A program made the position numbers and the translations under genes. The notes under the pieces are model-generated. The model was not told where the DNA came from and made no database searches. It saw nothing but the letters and a program-made list of their open reading frames with translations. DNA of 64,000 nucleotides, taken from contig NZ_BMJM01000001.1 in the NCBI RefSeq assembly GCF_014643455.1, positions 112,122 to 176,121 on the forward strand, in the 5' to 3' direction. Below are positions 18,569-27,753 of this stretch, piece after piece (position 1 is the stretch's first letter; each line of letters begins with the position of its first letter). Source of the stretch: Sandarakinorhabdus glacialis. GTDB taxonomy: Bacteria; Pseudomonadota; Alphaproteobacteria; Sphingomonadales; Sphingomonadaceae.

Positions 18569-20572
18569 CTAGGATGCAAACTCGAGAATAATTGCATCCA
18601 CCGCCAGCGAATCCCCCGCCGCGGCATGAACCTTGCCGATCGTCCCCGACTTTTCGGCGCGCAGGATATTCTCCATCTTCATCGCCTCGACGGTCGCCAA
18701 CTGCTGCCCGGCCTCGACCTTGTCGCCCTCGGCCACCGCCACCGACACCACCAGCCCCGGCATCGGGCACAGCAGGAACCGGCTCATATCGGGCGCCACC
18801 TTGGCGATCATGAAGTTCGCCAGCTCGGCCGCCCGCGGCGTCAGCACCCGCACCCGGTGGGCGGCGCCGCGCGTCGTCACCTTCATGCCGCTGCCAGCCT
18901 TTTCGATCGTCATCGACCGCGCTTCGCCGCCGATCTCGCCTTCGAACAGCACCGAGCCGATCCGCCAGTCGGTTGCTACGCCGATAACATCGCCGCCCAC
19001 TTCGACCTCGTACCGCGAGCCGTCGCCGCTGACGCTGACCGGGATCTGTTCGCCGCCAAGCTCGACAACCCACTCCTCGCCATATTCGGCGCCGTGGCCC
19101 GAAAGCTGCCCGTCGATCAACTGTGCCCGCTCGGCCTCGATCGCGCGCACCACGCCGGCCGCTGCCGCAATCGCCGTCCGCGTCCCGGCATCGACCGGCG
19201 CGCCGACGAACCCGTCAGGATATTCCTCGGCGATGAAGCCGGTCGTCACATTGTCGCCGGCCTGGAACCGCGCGTGCGCCATGATCGCCGACAGGAAATC
19301 GATATTGTGGCTGATGCCGCGGATCAGGTACCGATCCAGCGCATCGGCCTGCGCCTTGATCGCCTGGGCCCGCGTCGGCGCATGGGTGATCAGCTTGGAA
19401 ATCATCGGATCGTAGAACATCGAGATCTCGGCACCCTCGGTGACGCCGGTATCGATCCGCACCCGCGCCATGCCATCGCGGCCCTCTTCGGGCGGGACAT
19501 ACGAGCTCAGCCGGCCGATGGAGGGCAGGAACCCGCGATACGGATCCTCGGCATAGACCCGCGTCTCGATCGCCCAGCCATCGAGCTTCACATCGTCCTG
19601 CGTGAACGGCAAAGCCTCGCCCGCCGCCACCCGGATCATCAATTCGACCAGGTCCAGCCCGGTGATGCACTCGGTCACCGGATGCTCGACCTGCAGCCGC
19701 GTATTCATCTCGAGGAAGTAGAAACTGCGATCCGCCCCGGCGATGAACTCGACAGTGCCGGCGCTGGTGTAGCCGACGATCTTGGCCAGCGCGACCGCCT
19801 GCTCGCCCATCGCGCGGCGCATCTCGGGTGTCACGAATGGCGACGGCGCTTCCTCGACGACCTTCTGGTGGCGCCGCTGGATCGAGCAATCGCGCTCGTT
19901 GAGATAAATCACATTGCCGTGCGAATCCCCGATCAGCTGGATCTCGATATGCCGAGGCTGCTCGACGAACTTCTCGATGAACACCCGGTCGTCGCCGAAA
20001 CTCGCCAGCGCCTCGCGCTTGACGCTCTCGAAGCCCTCGCGCACATCGGCCTCGTTCCACGCCAGCCGCATGCCCTTGCCGCCGCCGCCCGCCGACGCCT
20101 TCATCATCACCGGATAACCGACGCCCGCCGCAATCTCGACCGCATGCTCGGTGCCGTCGATCTCGCCGACAAAGCCCGGCACCACCGAAACGCCCGCCGC
20201 CTTGGCGCGCCGCTTCGACTCGATCTTGTCGCCCATCGCCGCGATCGCCGGGGCAGGGGGCCCGATAAAGGCGATGCCGGCAGCGCTCAACGCTTCGACG
20301 AACGACGCCCGCTCCGACAAAAATCCGTAACCCGGATGCACCGCCTCGGCGCCGGTCGCCTTGCACGCCGCAATGATCTTGTCGGCAACCAGGTAACTCT
20401 CCGCCGCCGGCGATGCACCGATATGCACGGCTTCATCCGCCATCCGCACATGCAGCGCGGTCGCATCGGCGTCGGAATAGACCGCAACCGTGGCGATGCC
20501 CATCGCCCGCGCCGATCGGATGACCCGGCAGGCAATCTCGCCGCGGTTGGCGATAAGGATTTTCTTGAACAA
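18569..20572 (-). CDS. pccA: Acyl-CoA (propionyl-/acetyl-CoA) carboxylase alpha subunit with biotin domain
   Basis: Biotin carboxylase plus biotin carrier in one chain of about 667 residues. The BC domain begins FKKILIANRGEIACRV, has the ATP-grasp loop GGGGKGMR, and the active-site EMNTRLQVEHPVTE. The C-terminal carrier has the biotinyl Lys in VEAMKMEN. It loads CO2 on biotin for transfer by the beta subunit. The best start is the TTG at 20572 (product begins FKKILIANRGE, after GGGGG); an in-frame ATG at 20614 would add 14 non-family residues. pccB lies just upstream on the same strand, 160-200 bp away. Confidence 0.93.
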   Translation of the reverse strand: MFKKILIANRGEIACRVIRSARAMGIATVAVYSDADATALHVRMADEAVHIGASPAAESYLVADKIIAACKATGAEAVHPGYGFLSERASFVEALSAAGIAFIGPPAPAIAAMGDKIESKRRAKAAGVSVVPGFVGEIDGTEHAVEIAAGVGYPVMMKASAGGGGKGMRLAWNEADVREGFESVKREALASFGDDRVFIEKFVEQPRHIEIQLIGDSHGNVIYLNERDCSIQRRHQKVVEEAPSPFVTPEMRRAMGEQAVALAKIVGYTSAGTVEFIAGADRSFYFLEMNTRLQVEHPVTECITGLDLVELMIRVAAGEALPFTQDDVKLDGWAIETRVYAEDPYRGFLPSIGRLSSYVPPEEGRDGMARVRIDTGVTEGAEISMFYDPMISKLITHAPTRAQAIKAQADALDRYLIRGISHNIDFLSAIMAHARFQAGDNVTTGFIAEEYPDGFVGAPVDAGTRTAIAAAAGVVRAIEAERAQLIDGQLSGHGAEYGEEWVVELGGEQIPVSVSGDGSRYEVEVGGDVIGVATDWRIGSVLFEGEIGGEARSMTIEKAGSGMKVTTRGAAHRVRVLTPRAAELANFMIAKVAPDMSRFLLCPMPGLVVSVAVAEGDKVEAGQQLATVEAMKMENILRAEKSGTIGKVHAAAGDSLAVDAIILEFAS

Positions 20573-20693
20573 CGCGTGCCCCCATGAAGACAGGCGCCCT
20601 CCCTTACCCGGCACGGCGCACCTTGCAAGGCCGGCCTGCCCAGCCTGCCGGTTCAGACAGGGGGCATTCGGCCGGCATCCGCACGAAAACCCT

Positions 20694-20722
20694 CGTCATG
20701 CTGAACTTGTTTCAACATCCAC
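20694..20722. repeat. TGAACTTGTTTCA-type palindromic repeat
   Basis: CGTCATGCTGAACTTGTTTC followed by AACATCC is a degenerate copy of a palindrome widespread in alphaproteobacterial genomes (CTGAAC-TTG-TTTCAG core). It lies in the 160-bp gap between pccB and pccA. Confidence 0.65.
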
Positions 20723-20776
20723 CGTGCCTCCCGCCAGGCTCAACCCGTCATGCAATGCATTGCTCGGCAAAGCTCC

Positions 20777-22303
20777 CTAAAGCGGGATATTGTCATGCTT
20801 CTTCCAGGGATTCACAAGCTTCTTGGTGCGCAGCTTCTGCAACCCGACGGCGATCCTTTTGCGCGTCGAATGCGGCATGATCACCTCGTCGACAAAACCC
20901 TTCGACGCCGCCACGAATGGATTGGCAAAGCGCGCCTCATACTCCGCCGTCCGCTCGGCGATCTCCTCGCGCGATTTCCCGCGAAAGATGATCTCGACCG
21001 CCCCCTTGGCACCCATCACCGCGATCTCGGCGGTCGGCCAGGCATAGTTCAAATCGCCGCGCAGATGCTTCGACGACATCACGTCATAGGCGCCGCCATA
21101 GGCCTTGCGGGTGATGACGGTAATCTTGGGCACCGTCGCCTCGGCATAGGCGAACAACAGCTTGGCGCCGTGCTTGATGATGCCGTTATGTTCCTGCGCA
21201 ACGCCCGGCAAAAACCCCGGCACGTCGACAAAGGTCACGATCGGGATCGAAAACGCATCGCAGAACCGCACGAACCGCGCCGCCTTCTTCGATGAATTGA
21301 TGTCGAGGCAGCCCGCCAGCACCATCGGCTGGTTGGCGACGATACCGATGGTATGGCCCTCGATCCGTGCAAACCCAATGATGATGTTGCCGGCATGAAA
21401 CGGCTGCAATTCAAAGAATTCGCCCTCGTCGGCGACCTTCCGGATCAGCTCGTGCATGTCGTACGGCTTGTTGGCGCTCGGCGGCACCAGCGTGTCGAGG
21501 CTGGCCTCGATCCGCGCCGGGTCATCGGCACTCGGCCGATACGGCGACCCGTCGCGGTTGTTGAGCGGCAGGAAATCGAAGAACAGCCGCGTCCGCAGCA
21601 GCGCGTCGACATCGTCCTCCATCGCCACGTCGGCAACGCCCGATTTGGTGGTATGGGTGATCGCCCCGCCCAGGTCTTCCTGCGTGACGACTTCGTTGGT
21701 GACCGTCTTCACCACGTCGGGCCCGGTCACGAACATATAGCTCGAATCCTTCACCATGAAGATGAAGTCGGTCATCGCCGGCGAATAGACGGCACCGCCC
21801 GCGCACGGCCCCATGATCAGCGAGATCTGCGGGATCACCCCCGATGCCAGCACGTTGCGCTGGAACACCTCGGCATAGCCGCCCAGCGACGCGACGCCCT
21901 CCTGGATGCGCGCGCCGCCGGAATCGTTCAAGCCGATCACCGGCGCGCCGACCTTCATCGCCATGTCCATGATCTTGCAGATCTTCTGCGCATGACGCTC
22001 GGACAGCGAACCACCGAACACGGTGAAGTCCTGCGAAAATACAAAGACCAGCCGGCCATTGATCGTGCCCGACCCGGTGACCACGCCATCGCCCGGAAAC
22101 TTCTGCTCTGCCATGCCGAAATCGACGCAATTATGCTCGACGTACATGTCGAGCTCCTCGAACGAGCCCGGATCGAGCAGGATATCGAGCCGCTCGCGCG
22201 CCGTCAGCCGGCCCTTGGCGTGCTGGGCTTCGACCCGCTTGGGTCCGCCGCCGGCCCGCGCCGCGTCGCGCCGGCGCTCGAGTTCTTCAAGGGTCTTGAG
22301 CAT
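20777..22303 (-). CDS. pccB: Acyl-CoA (propionyl-CoA) carboxylase beta subunit
   Basis: A 508-residue carboxyltransferase. It begins [19 protein letters not shown] and has the N-domain block [24 protein letters not shown] with the oxyanion Gly pair and the C-domain [17 protein letters not shown], ending HDNIPL as PccB proteins do. With pccA it carboxylates propionyl-CoA to methylmalonyl-CoA, the entry of odd-chain and branched substrates into the TCA cycle. It is the first gene of the pair. Other enzymes of the pathway (epimerase, mutase) are not in the window. Confidence 0.95.
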   Translation of the reverse strand: MLKTLEELERRRDAARAGGGPKRVEAQHAKGRLTARERLDILLDPGSFEELDMYVEHNCVDFGMAEQKFPGDGVVTGSGTINGRLVFVFSQDFTVFGGSLSERHAQKICKIMDMAMKVGAPVIGLNDSGGARIQEGVASLGGYAEVFQRNVLASGVIPQISLIMGPCAGGAVYSPAMTDFIFMVKDSSYMFVTGPDVVKTVTNEVVTQEDLGGAITHTTKSGVADVAMEDDVDALLRTRLFFDFLPLNNRDGSPYRPSADDPARIEASLDTLVPPSANKPYDMHELIRKVADEGEFFELQPFHAGNIIIGFARIEGHTIGIVANQPMVLAGCLDINSSKKAARFVRFCDAFSIPIVTFVDVPGFLPGVAQEHNGIIKHGAKLLFAYAEATVPKITVITRKAYGGAYDVMSSKHLRGDLNYAWPTAEIAVMGAKGAVEIIFRGKSREEIAERTAEYEARFANPFVAASKGFVDEVIMPHSTRKRIAVGLQKLRTKKLVNPWKKHDNIPL

Positions 22304-22544
22304 CCTGGTCCCCGTCTGCCTGGCTGGTCCGATGTGGCGGTCCGATGGCGCGCAGGCTTAGCAGGCGCGGCGAACCCGTAAAGCCCTCACTTTATGACAG
22401 CCCGGCGCCTTCCCGGACAGTCGTGCGGCGGCAAATAACTACTCCCATTGATAGTCGAACCCCTCCCTAATCGCACGCGGCGAACGGCTGAACACTGCTA
22501 TCTTTCGCTAAAATCAGGCGTCGTCACGCGTAAGGGAGTAAACC

Positions 22545-23174
22545 ATGTTGAGAACAGCCTTGGTCGCTGCGGCCGCTGTCGCACTGTCTTCTGCCGCTGC
22601 ATCGGCGGCCGACTTCTCGTTTACCGGATCAATGCCGAACCCGGGCACTGTCCAGTTCTTCGACTTTACTGTCGGGGCGGCCTCGAACGTGACCCTGCGC
22701 AGCTGGTCCTATGCCGGCGGTGTCAACGCGGCGGGCCAGACCATCGCCCGCGGCGGTTTCGATCCGATCCTGGCGCTGTTCGCCTTGCCCGGCGGCGGCC
22801 TTGTCGGCCAGAACGACGATGGCGGCGCGTCGCTGGTGGCGGCCGATGCCGTCTCCGGCCGCGCCTGGGATACGTTCTTCAGCGCCGTTCTCGATCCCGG
22901 CCTCTACCGGGTTTCGGTCATGGTCTATCCGAACTTCGCCCCCGGCAACGTCTTCACAGGCACCTTCGCCGGCGCCAGCACCTTCGCCGATGTCTCGGGC
23001 ACGGCCAACAACCCGCGCAGCAACGAATGGGCGTTCGACATTCTCGGTGTCGAATCGGCTGTCCAGAACGGTGTTCCCGAACCGGCCAGCTGGGCGCTGC
23101 TCATCGCCGGTTTCGGCCTGACGGGCGCCGCCATGCGCCGCCGCCGCCGCACCATGCGAAGCGTAACGGGCTGA
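22545..23174 (+). CDS. DVUA0089-like PEPxxWA-CTERM exported protein
   Basis: A 209-residue exported protein with a signal peptide (MLRTALVAAAAVALSSAAASA), a beta-rich domain (FSFTGSMPNPGTVQFFDFTV, then FDPILALFALPGGGLVGQND) like that of the DVUA0089 family, and the sorting tail VPEPASWALLIAGFGLTGAA with MRRRRR. The AGGGAG at 9 bp before the ATG is a good ribosome site. It should be processed by an exosortase-type enzyme encoded elsewhere and become surface- or matrix-associated. Its sorting tail is nearly identical to that of the broken gene at 15508. Confidence 0.9.
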   Translation: MLRTALVAAAAVALSSAAASAADFSFTGSMPNPGTVQFFDFTVGAASNVTLRSWSYAGGVNAAGQTIARGGFDPILALFALPGGGLVGQNDDGGASLVAADAVSGRAWDTFFSAVLDPGLYRVSVMVYPNFAPGNVFTGTFAGASTFADVSGTANNPRSNEWAFDILGVESAVQNGVPEPASWALLIAGFGLTGAAMRRRRRTMRSVTG

Positions 23175-23177
23175 ACC

Positions 23178-23238
23178 TACCCCTCTCCCCCTGCGGGAGA
23201 GGCGACTCGCGCGCTTGCGCGAGCGGGTGAGGGGTGCT
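23178..23238. repeat. Two-hairpin palindromic repeat
   Basis: CCTCTCCCCCTGCGGGAGAGG followed by a CGCGCGCTTGCGCG hairpin and GGGTGAGGGGTG, immediately after the PEP-CTERM gene and before the convergent ATP12 gene. Confidence 0.8.
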
Positions 23239-23278
23239 GTCTCGTCCGGACATCCCTCACCCGCAGCGCAAGAACCTG

Positions 23279-23968
23279 CTAGAGCAGCCGCAAGAACTCC
23301 GTTGCCGCCGCCAGGTCGGCCTGCCGCTCGGCGTGCCCCGCCTCCGCCAGCGGGTCCTTGCCCCACTGCTCGGCCTGCCACAGCTCATCAAGATGCCCGG
23401 CTGCCCATGCCGCCCCGGCATCCATCTCGCCCTCCGCCACCGCCAGGCCGATCACCGCCGAACCGCAGATCGTCACCACGGGGTTAAGCGCCGCCAGCCT
23501 GAATGCATCGAAGGCCCGGTATGCCGCGCGCACCCGCGCCAGCGTCGCCTCGGGCTGGGCAACATGGACGATGCCCGTCGCCAGCCGAAAATCGACATCG
23601 TAGCGCCGCCGCGCCCACGCCAGCAATGGGTCCCATTCGGCCGCTTGGCGCGCCACCAGCGGGGCCGGGGCGTCGGTGCGATAGGCCAGCAAATCGCTCT
23701 CGGCGAACACCGCCAGCCCATCGGCAAAGCCCTCGACATCGGCCGCCACCCGATCGATCGCCGCATTCGACAATCCGGTCAGCGGCATCGATCGCGGCAC
23801 GATCTGCTCGCCCTGGCCGTTCCACTCCGCCGCGATCGCATCGGCGAGCGCCCGCGCGGGCACCGCCAGCAACGCCCGCGCCGGCGTCCGCAACGGCCGG
23901 CCATCGAGCGCCACCCCGAACGGTGCCGTCTCGCCGGTCACCGCCGCAAGTTTGTAAAACCGCTTCAT
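23279..23968 (-). CDS. ATP12 family F1-ATPase assembly chaperone
   Basis: A 229-residue ATP12-type chaperone, which in mitochondria and alphaproteobacteria helps assemble the alpha subunit of F1 ATP synthase. The N-terminus (KRFYKLAAVTGETAPFGVALDGRPLRTP), the EWNGQGEQIVPRSMPLTGLSNAAID block and the YRTDAPAPLVARQAAEWDPLLAW block are typical. The ATG at 23968 is favoured; it overlaps the stop of the upstream gene as ATGA. The operon order HAD-small membrane protein-ATP12 points to a shared transcript. Confidence 0.92.
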   Translation of the reverse strand: MKRFYKLAAVTGETAPFGVALDGRPLRTPARALLAVPARALADAIAAEWNGQGEQIVPRSMPLTGLSNAAIDRVAADVEGFADGLAVFAESDLLAYRTDAPAPLVARQAAEWDPLLAWARRRYDVDFRLATGIVHVAQPEATLARVRAAYRAFDAFRLAALNPVVTICGSAVIGLAVAEGEMDAGAAWAAGHLDELWQAEQWGKDPLAEAGHAERQADLAAATEFLRLL

Positions 23969-24213
23969 TTCTTGACCGGCCGCACCGTCAACCCGAGCAT
24001 CCATGGCCGCACGAACATCGACGCCGCCCCGGCCGCCAACACCAGCACGCCGCCCACCGACCAGCCCCCGCGCAGCAGATAAACCCCGGCAAACAGTGCT
24101 GCCAGCCCCACCAGCTTGAACAGCGTATAGATTGCCAGCCGCTTTCCCGCCTCCTGCTTCGACAGGATCAGCGGCTGAGGCGCCAGAGGCGGGGGCGGCA
24201 CATCGTCAGCCAT
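23965..24213 (-). CDS. Small two-span membrane protein
   Basis: An 82-residue protein of unknown function with a Pro-rich start (PPPPLAPQPLILSK) and two hydrophobic segments (about residues 28-46 and 50-66). It overlaps the HAD gene upstream by 8 bp and the ATP12 gene downstream by 4 bp, so it is translated as part of that operon. Its position next to an ATP-synthase chaperone suggests nothing certain. Confidence 0.75.
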   Translation of the reverse strand: MADDVPPPPLAPQPLILSKQEAGKRLAIYTLFKLVGLAALFAGVYLLRGGWSVGGVLVLAAGAASMFVRPWMLGLTVRPVKK

Positions 24214-24862
24214 CGATCAATCTCCGCAAATCGCCGCCATCCATCGCCACGCCGACAGCGCCGGCTTCGATCAGTTCGGCCGCCTCGTGATAGCCCCAGT
24301 CGACCCCGATCGCGCGCACCCCGGCATGGCCGCCCATGGCGATATCGAACACCGTGTCACCGATGATGCAGGCCGCGTCGGTCGTTGCCCCGGCCTCCGC
24401 CAGCGCCGCGAGCAACATGCCCGGATGCGGTTTCGACGGATGCCGATCGGCGGTCTGCAACGTGATGAAATGCCCCGTCAGCCCATGATGCGCCAGCGCC
24501 AGCGCTAGCCCGCGATCGGACTTGCCGGTCGCCACCCCAAGCAGCCAGCCACTGTCGCGCAGATGATCGAGCGTCTCGCGCACCCCGTCATACAGTGGTT
24601 CGGGATCCAGCCCCTTGTCGGCGCGCAACCGGTGAAACGCGTTCTTGTAATCGAGCGCCAGGCTCTCGTGCAGCGCCGGTTCCGCATCCGGCACCAGCAC
24701 CATCATCGATTCAACGAGCGAAAGCCCGACGATCCGCCGCACGGCATGATCCTCCGGCGCCGCCAGCCCGTGCCGCTCGAAGCTCGACCGCATCGCCCGC
24801 AGGATATTGACCTGGCTGTCGATCAGCGTCCCGTCGCAATCGAAAACTGCGAGCTTCACCAT
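24206..24862 (-). CDS. HAD-superfamily hydrolase, phosphoglycolate-phosphatase-like
   Basis: The 218-residue protein has HAD motif I FDCDGTLIDSQ, motif II VATGKS, motif III Lys in HPSKPHPGM and motif IV IGDTVFDIAMG, with a helical cap between I and II (HAD-IA). It should be a cytoplasmic phosphatase of small sugar or glycolate phosphates. It overlaps the stop of the PaiB-like gene by 7 bp and starts the ATP12 operon downstream. Confidence 0.9.
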   Translation of the reverse strand: MVKLAVFDCDGTLIDSQVNILRAMRSSFERHGLAAPEDHAVRRIVGLSLVESMMVLVPDAEPALHESLALDYKNAFHRLRADKGLDPEPLYDGVRETLDHLRDSGWLLGVATGKSDRGLALALAHHGLTGHFITLQTADRHPSKPHPGMLLAALAEAGATTDAACIIGDTVFDIAMGGHAGVRAIGVDWGYHEAAELIEAGAVGVAMDGGDLRRLIDG

Positions 24863-25458
24863 CCGCGCGTCCGCCGGATCGCCGCTGCCCCGCCGGTATC
24901 GCCGATCCGCTCCAGCGCCGCTACAACCAGCCGCGCATCGTCCTCATTGCGGTTCTGGCTCGCCTTGTCCGTCGTCCTGACGATGTCGGGCACCAGCTCA
25001 TACGCCGTGATCGCCTTCATCATCGCCTCGGCCCGCGCCGGCGCCATCTTGTCCATCGTCCAGTCCTCGCCGACCCGCGGCTCGAAGGTCGCCGCCGTCA
25101 AATCGAGCAATTCGCCCAGCGCATCCCAGTCGAGCGCCTTGACCACGCCCTCGATCTCCACTGTCCGGTAATTCCACGTCGGCACGTTCGCCGCCGGATC
25201 GGCATACCAGTTCGGACTGATATAGCTCCCCGGCCCGCCGATGCTCGCCAGCACCGGCTCGCCATCGAGATGCGCCGCCAGCGCGTTCGATTTCGCCAAA
25301 TGAAACCGCACCGTCCCCGCCTCCGTCACCAGCAACGGCACATGCGCCACCCGCGGGCCATCCGGCGTCATTCCGAACAGATGCGCAAAGCCATGCGCCG
25401 CGACGAACGCCAGCGCCGGGTCATCGGCCCGAAATCGAAAGGCGCCATTGGGATGCAT
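24856..25458 (-). CDS. FMN-binding PaiB-family protein
   Basis: The 200-residue product fits the PaiB family of FMN-binding split-barrel proteins: AHGFAHLFGMTPDGPRVAHVPLL, LAKSNALAAHLDG, GPGSYISPNWY and PTWNYRTVEIEG are family blocks. PaiB is called a negative regulator in Bacillus, but many members are probably flavin or heme-binding enzymes. The ATG at 25458 (HPNGAFRF) is preferred to the one at 25476. Divergent from the MBL hydrolase gene with 67 bp between. Confidence 0.88.
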   Translation of the reverse strand: MHPNGAFRFRADDPALAFVAAHGFAHLFGMTPDGPRVAHVPLLVTEAGTVRFHLAKSNALAAHLDGEPVLASIGGPGSYISPNWYADPAANVPTWNYRTVEIEGVVKALDWDALGELLDLTAATFEPRVGEDWTMDKMAPARAEAMMKAITAYELVPDIVRTTDKASQNRNEDDARLVVAALERIGDTGGAAAIRRTRGW

Positions 25459-25525
25459 CGCGGTCCTATCCGGCAAATCGGCAACAGGAGTCGACTTGCC
25501 GTAAACGTCAACCTAAGGATAGGCC

Positions 25526-26638
25526 ATGTCGGATGTATCTTTGAAGGACCAACCCGCCGCGCCGTTCGAGCGCATTCCGGCCAGTCCTACCGAATCCCGC
25601 GCGCCGCAGGACCTGCGTGGACTCCATTATCCGTTCGGCCGCTGGGTCCCCGAGCCCGGCACATTGTTCGAGGTCGCCCCCGGCATCCACTGGCTCCGCA
25701 TGCCGCTGCCGTTCGGCCTCGATCACATCAATCTCTGGGCGCTCGATGCCGGCGACGGCTGGGCACTGGTCGATACCGGCGTCAACATGCCCCGCACCAA
25801 GCGCAACTGGGAAACCCTCTTCGCCGGCCCCCTCGCCGGCAAGCCCGTCACCCGGCTCATCGTCACCCATTACCACCCCGACCACCTCGGCCTCGCCGGC
25901 TGGCTCTGCGAGCGCTGGAACATTCCGCTCGAAATCGCCCGCACCGAATATCTGCTGGCGCGCACCCTCACCCTCGATGTCCGCGACTCCGCGCCCCCCG
26001 AAGCCGTCGATTTCAGCATCCGCGCCGGCTGGCCCGAAGCCGCCGTCGCCGAACTCCGCCAGAAACCCTGGGGCAATTTCCACAAGATCGTCAGCCCGCT
26101 CCCCGCGGGCTTCAAGCGCATCCGCGACAAGGACGTGCTCACCATCGGCGCCCGCAAATGGCGCATCGTAACCGGCCGCGGCCATGCCCCCGAGCACTCG
26201 TGCCTCGTCTCCGAAGACGGCATCATGATCTCCGGCGACCAGGTCCTGCCGCGCATCACCTCGAACGTCTCGGTCTATCCCACCGAACCCTTTGCCGACC
26301 CGCTCGGCGACTGGCTCGAATCGATCGAGACGCTGCGCCACATCGACCCCGGCGTCCTCGTCCTGCCGGCGCACAACGAGCCCTTCACCGGCCTCCACAC
26401 CCGCCTCGACCAGCTCCGCGACGACCATGTCGACAAGCTCGAAAAACTGACCGCCTTCTGCGCCGAGCCGCGCACCGCCGTCGACAGCTTCGCCACCCTG
26501 TTCCGCAAGCCCATCGGCGAGAGCGACTATGGCATCGCCACCGGCGAAGCCGTCGCCCACCTCCATTGGCTTGAGGAACGCGGCCGCATCCGCCGCATCA
26601 CCGACGCCGGCGGCGTCGATCGCTTCGTCGCCGTCTGA
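25526..26638 (+). CDS. MBL-fold metallo-hydrolase
   Basis: The 370-residue protein has the metallo-beta-lactamase zinc motif THYHPDHLGLAG (residues about 113-124), the second ligand GRGHAPEHS, Asp in ISGDQVLPRI and the last His in LPAHNEPF. A C-terminal helical domain with FRKPIGESDYGIATGEAVAHLHWL resembles the winged-helix tail of LACTB2-like members. Function: hydrolysis of an ester, thioester or RNA/phosphodiester; the substrate cannot be assigned. It is divergent from the PaiB-like gene, suggesting joint control. Confidence 0.9.
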   Translation: MSDVSLKDQPAAPFERIPASPTESRAPQDLRGLHYPFGRWVPEPGTLFEVAPGIHWLRMPLPFGLDHINLWALDAGDGWALVDTGVNMPRTKRNWETLFAGPLAGKPVTRLIVTHYHPDHLGLAGWLCERWNIPLEIARTEYLLARTLTLDVRDSAPPEAVDFSIRAGWPEAAVAELRQKPWGNFHKIVSPLPAGFKRIRDKDVLTIGARKWRIVTGRGHAPEHSCLVSEDGIMISGDQVLPRITSNVSVYPTEPFADPLGDWLESIETLRHIDPGVLVLPAHNEPFTGLHTRLDQLRDDHVDKLEKLTAFCAEPRTAVDSFATLFRKPIGESDYGIATGEAVAHLHWLEERGRIRRITDAGGVDRFVAV

Positions 26639-26690
26639 GCTTTCCGCCAGTCGCGGCGGGCGCCATTGCACCCGCCGTCACCAGACATCC

Positions 26691-27620
26691 CTATCGGCGA
26701 TTATACCCCAGCGCCGCATCGAGATCGGCATAGCGCCGCGTCAGGTAAGACCGCTGGTCCGCCGAATAACCGCCCACCGCATACACCGCATCGAGCCGCG
26801 CCAGGTCGCCGAGCTGCGCCCGCACCTGTACCGCCTCCGTACGGGTAATGCGGCCGGCCCGCTCCGCCGATGCCAGCCGCGTCTCCAGCAGCGTCCACCG
26901 CGCCGTATTCCGGTCGTTCCCGGACCCGCTGCCCGATCCGACATTGCCGACCCGCGCATCGAGCGCATCGTAACGCGCCCGCAGGTCCGCCTCCTCGCGT
27001 GCGCTGATGCCGCCGCGGGCATAGTCCGTCTCGATCTGCGCCACGCTGCGGAAATTGGCCCGCAACTGGTTCGCTTCCGTCTGGCTCAGGCTGCGACTGC
27101 GAAGGCCAGCCGCAACCCGCGCCTCGAAATCGGCACTGCGCGTCGCCAGGGTCGGCCAGCGACCATATTGCTCGTCGTACCCGCCCTCATTCCCGTCTGC
27201 CTGGCCGTCGTCGCCGTACCCCGTGTCGTCGACCCGCTGGATCAACGCGCGGTAGCGGCTCCGCAGATCGGTGCGCTGCTGCTGCGAGACATTGCCATCG
27301 GCCGAATACTGCGCCTCCAGCCGCACGATATCGTCGTATTCGCGGCGCATCTGCTCGGCCTCGCCGCGGTTCATCGTCCCGGCCCGCACGGCGGCATCGA
27401 TCCGCGCATCCAGCGCGGCGCGGCGCTGGGCAAACGGCTTGCGCCCCTGGTTCCAGTCGGTCTCCATCGTCTGTTCGCTGGCCTGCGGGCTGGTGCCGAA
27501 CACCGCGCCCAGCAACTGCCCCAGGATATCGCTCTGCTGCGGCTGGGTTTGCGCTTGCGCGTTTGTAGCGCCCGAAATCAGCATTGCCCCGGCGGCAGCA
27601 AGCAGGAAACGCGTCTTCAT
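26691..27620 (-). CDS. Exported protein with three tandem 65-residue helical repeats
   Basis: I do not recognise the family. The 309-residue protein starts with a signal peptide (KTRFLLAAAGAMLISGATNAQA). From residue about 65 a unit of about 65 residues occurs three times, with the pattern R..L..RI..G...G.....E...L...Y..I..LE..Y..GG.S...R..L..RY..L. The first unit reads RRAALDARIDAAVRAGTMNR, the second RSADFEARVAAGLRSRSLSQ, the third RWTLLETRLASAERAGRITR. Units are linked by Gly/Asp/Asn-rich spacers (for example GYGDDGQADGNEGGYD). The repeats are strongly helical and charged, so a periplasmic binding or coiled scaffold role is possible. Divergent from the SPOR lipoprotein gene. Confidence 0.75.
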   Translation of the reverse strand: MKTRFLLAAAGAMLISGATNAQAQTQPQQSDILGQLLGAVFGTSPQASEQTMETDWNQGRKPFAQRRAALDARIDAAVRAGTMNRGEAEQMRREYDDIVRLEAQYSADGNVSQQQRTDLRSRYRALIQRVDDTGYGDDGQADGNEGGYDEQYGRWPTLATRSADFEARVAAGLRSRSLSQTEANQLRANFRSVAQIETDYARGGISAREEADLRARYDALDARVGNVGSGSGSGNDRNTARWTLLETRLASAERAGRITRTEAVQVRAQLGDLARLDAVYAVGGYSADQRSYLTRRYADLDAALGYNRR

Positions 27621-27753
27621 ATTGGAGTCTTTCTCGTTTACGACTGCATGATTAAACGCAGCAACCGAAACGATGTTCCTGAGCGAACCGATCTGGAGCG
27701 CCGCAGCGACAAGGTCTTGCCCCGCCCCCGCGATCCCGGGCATGCTCCCCCCG

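Noticed and set aside
18200..20587. Plus-strand open frame of about 795 codons
   Set aside because: Antisense to pccA, Arg/His/Asp-rich, no domain.
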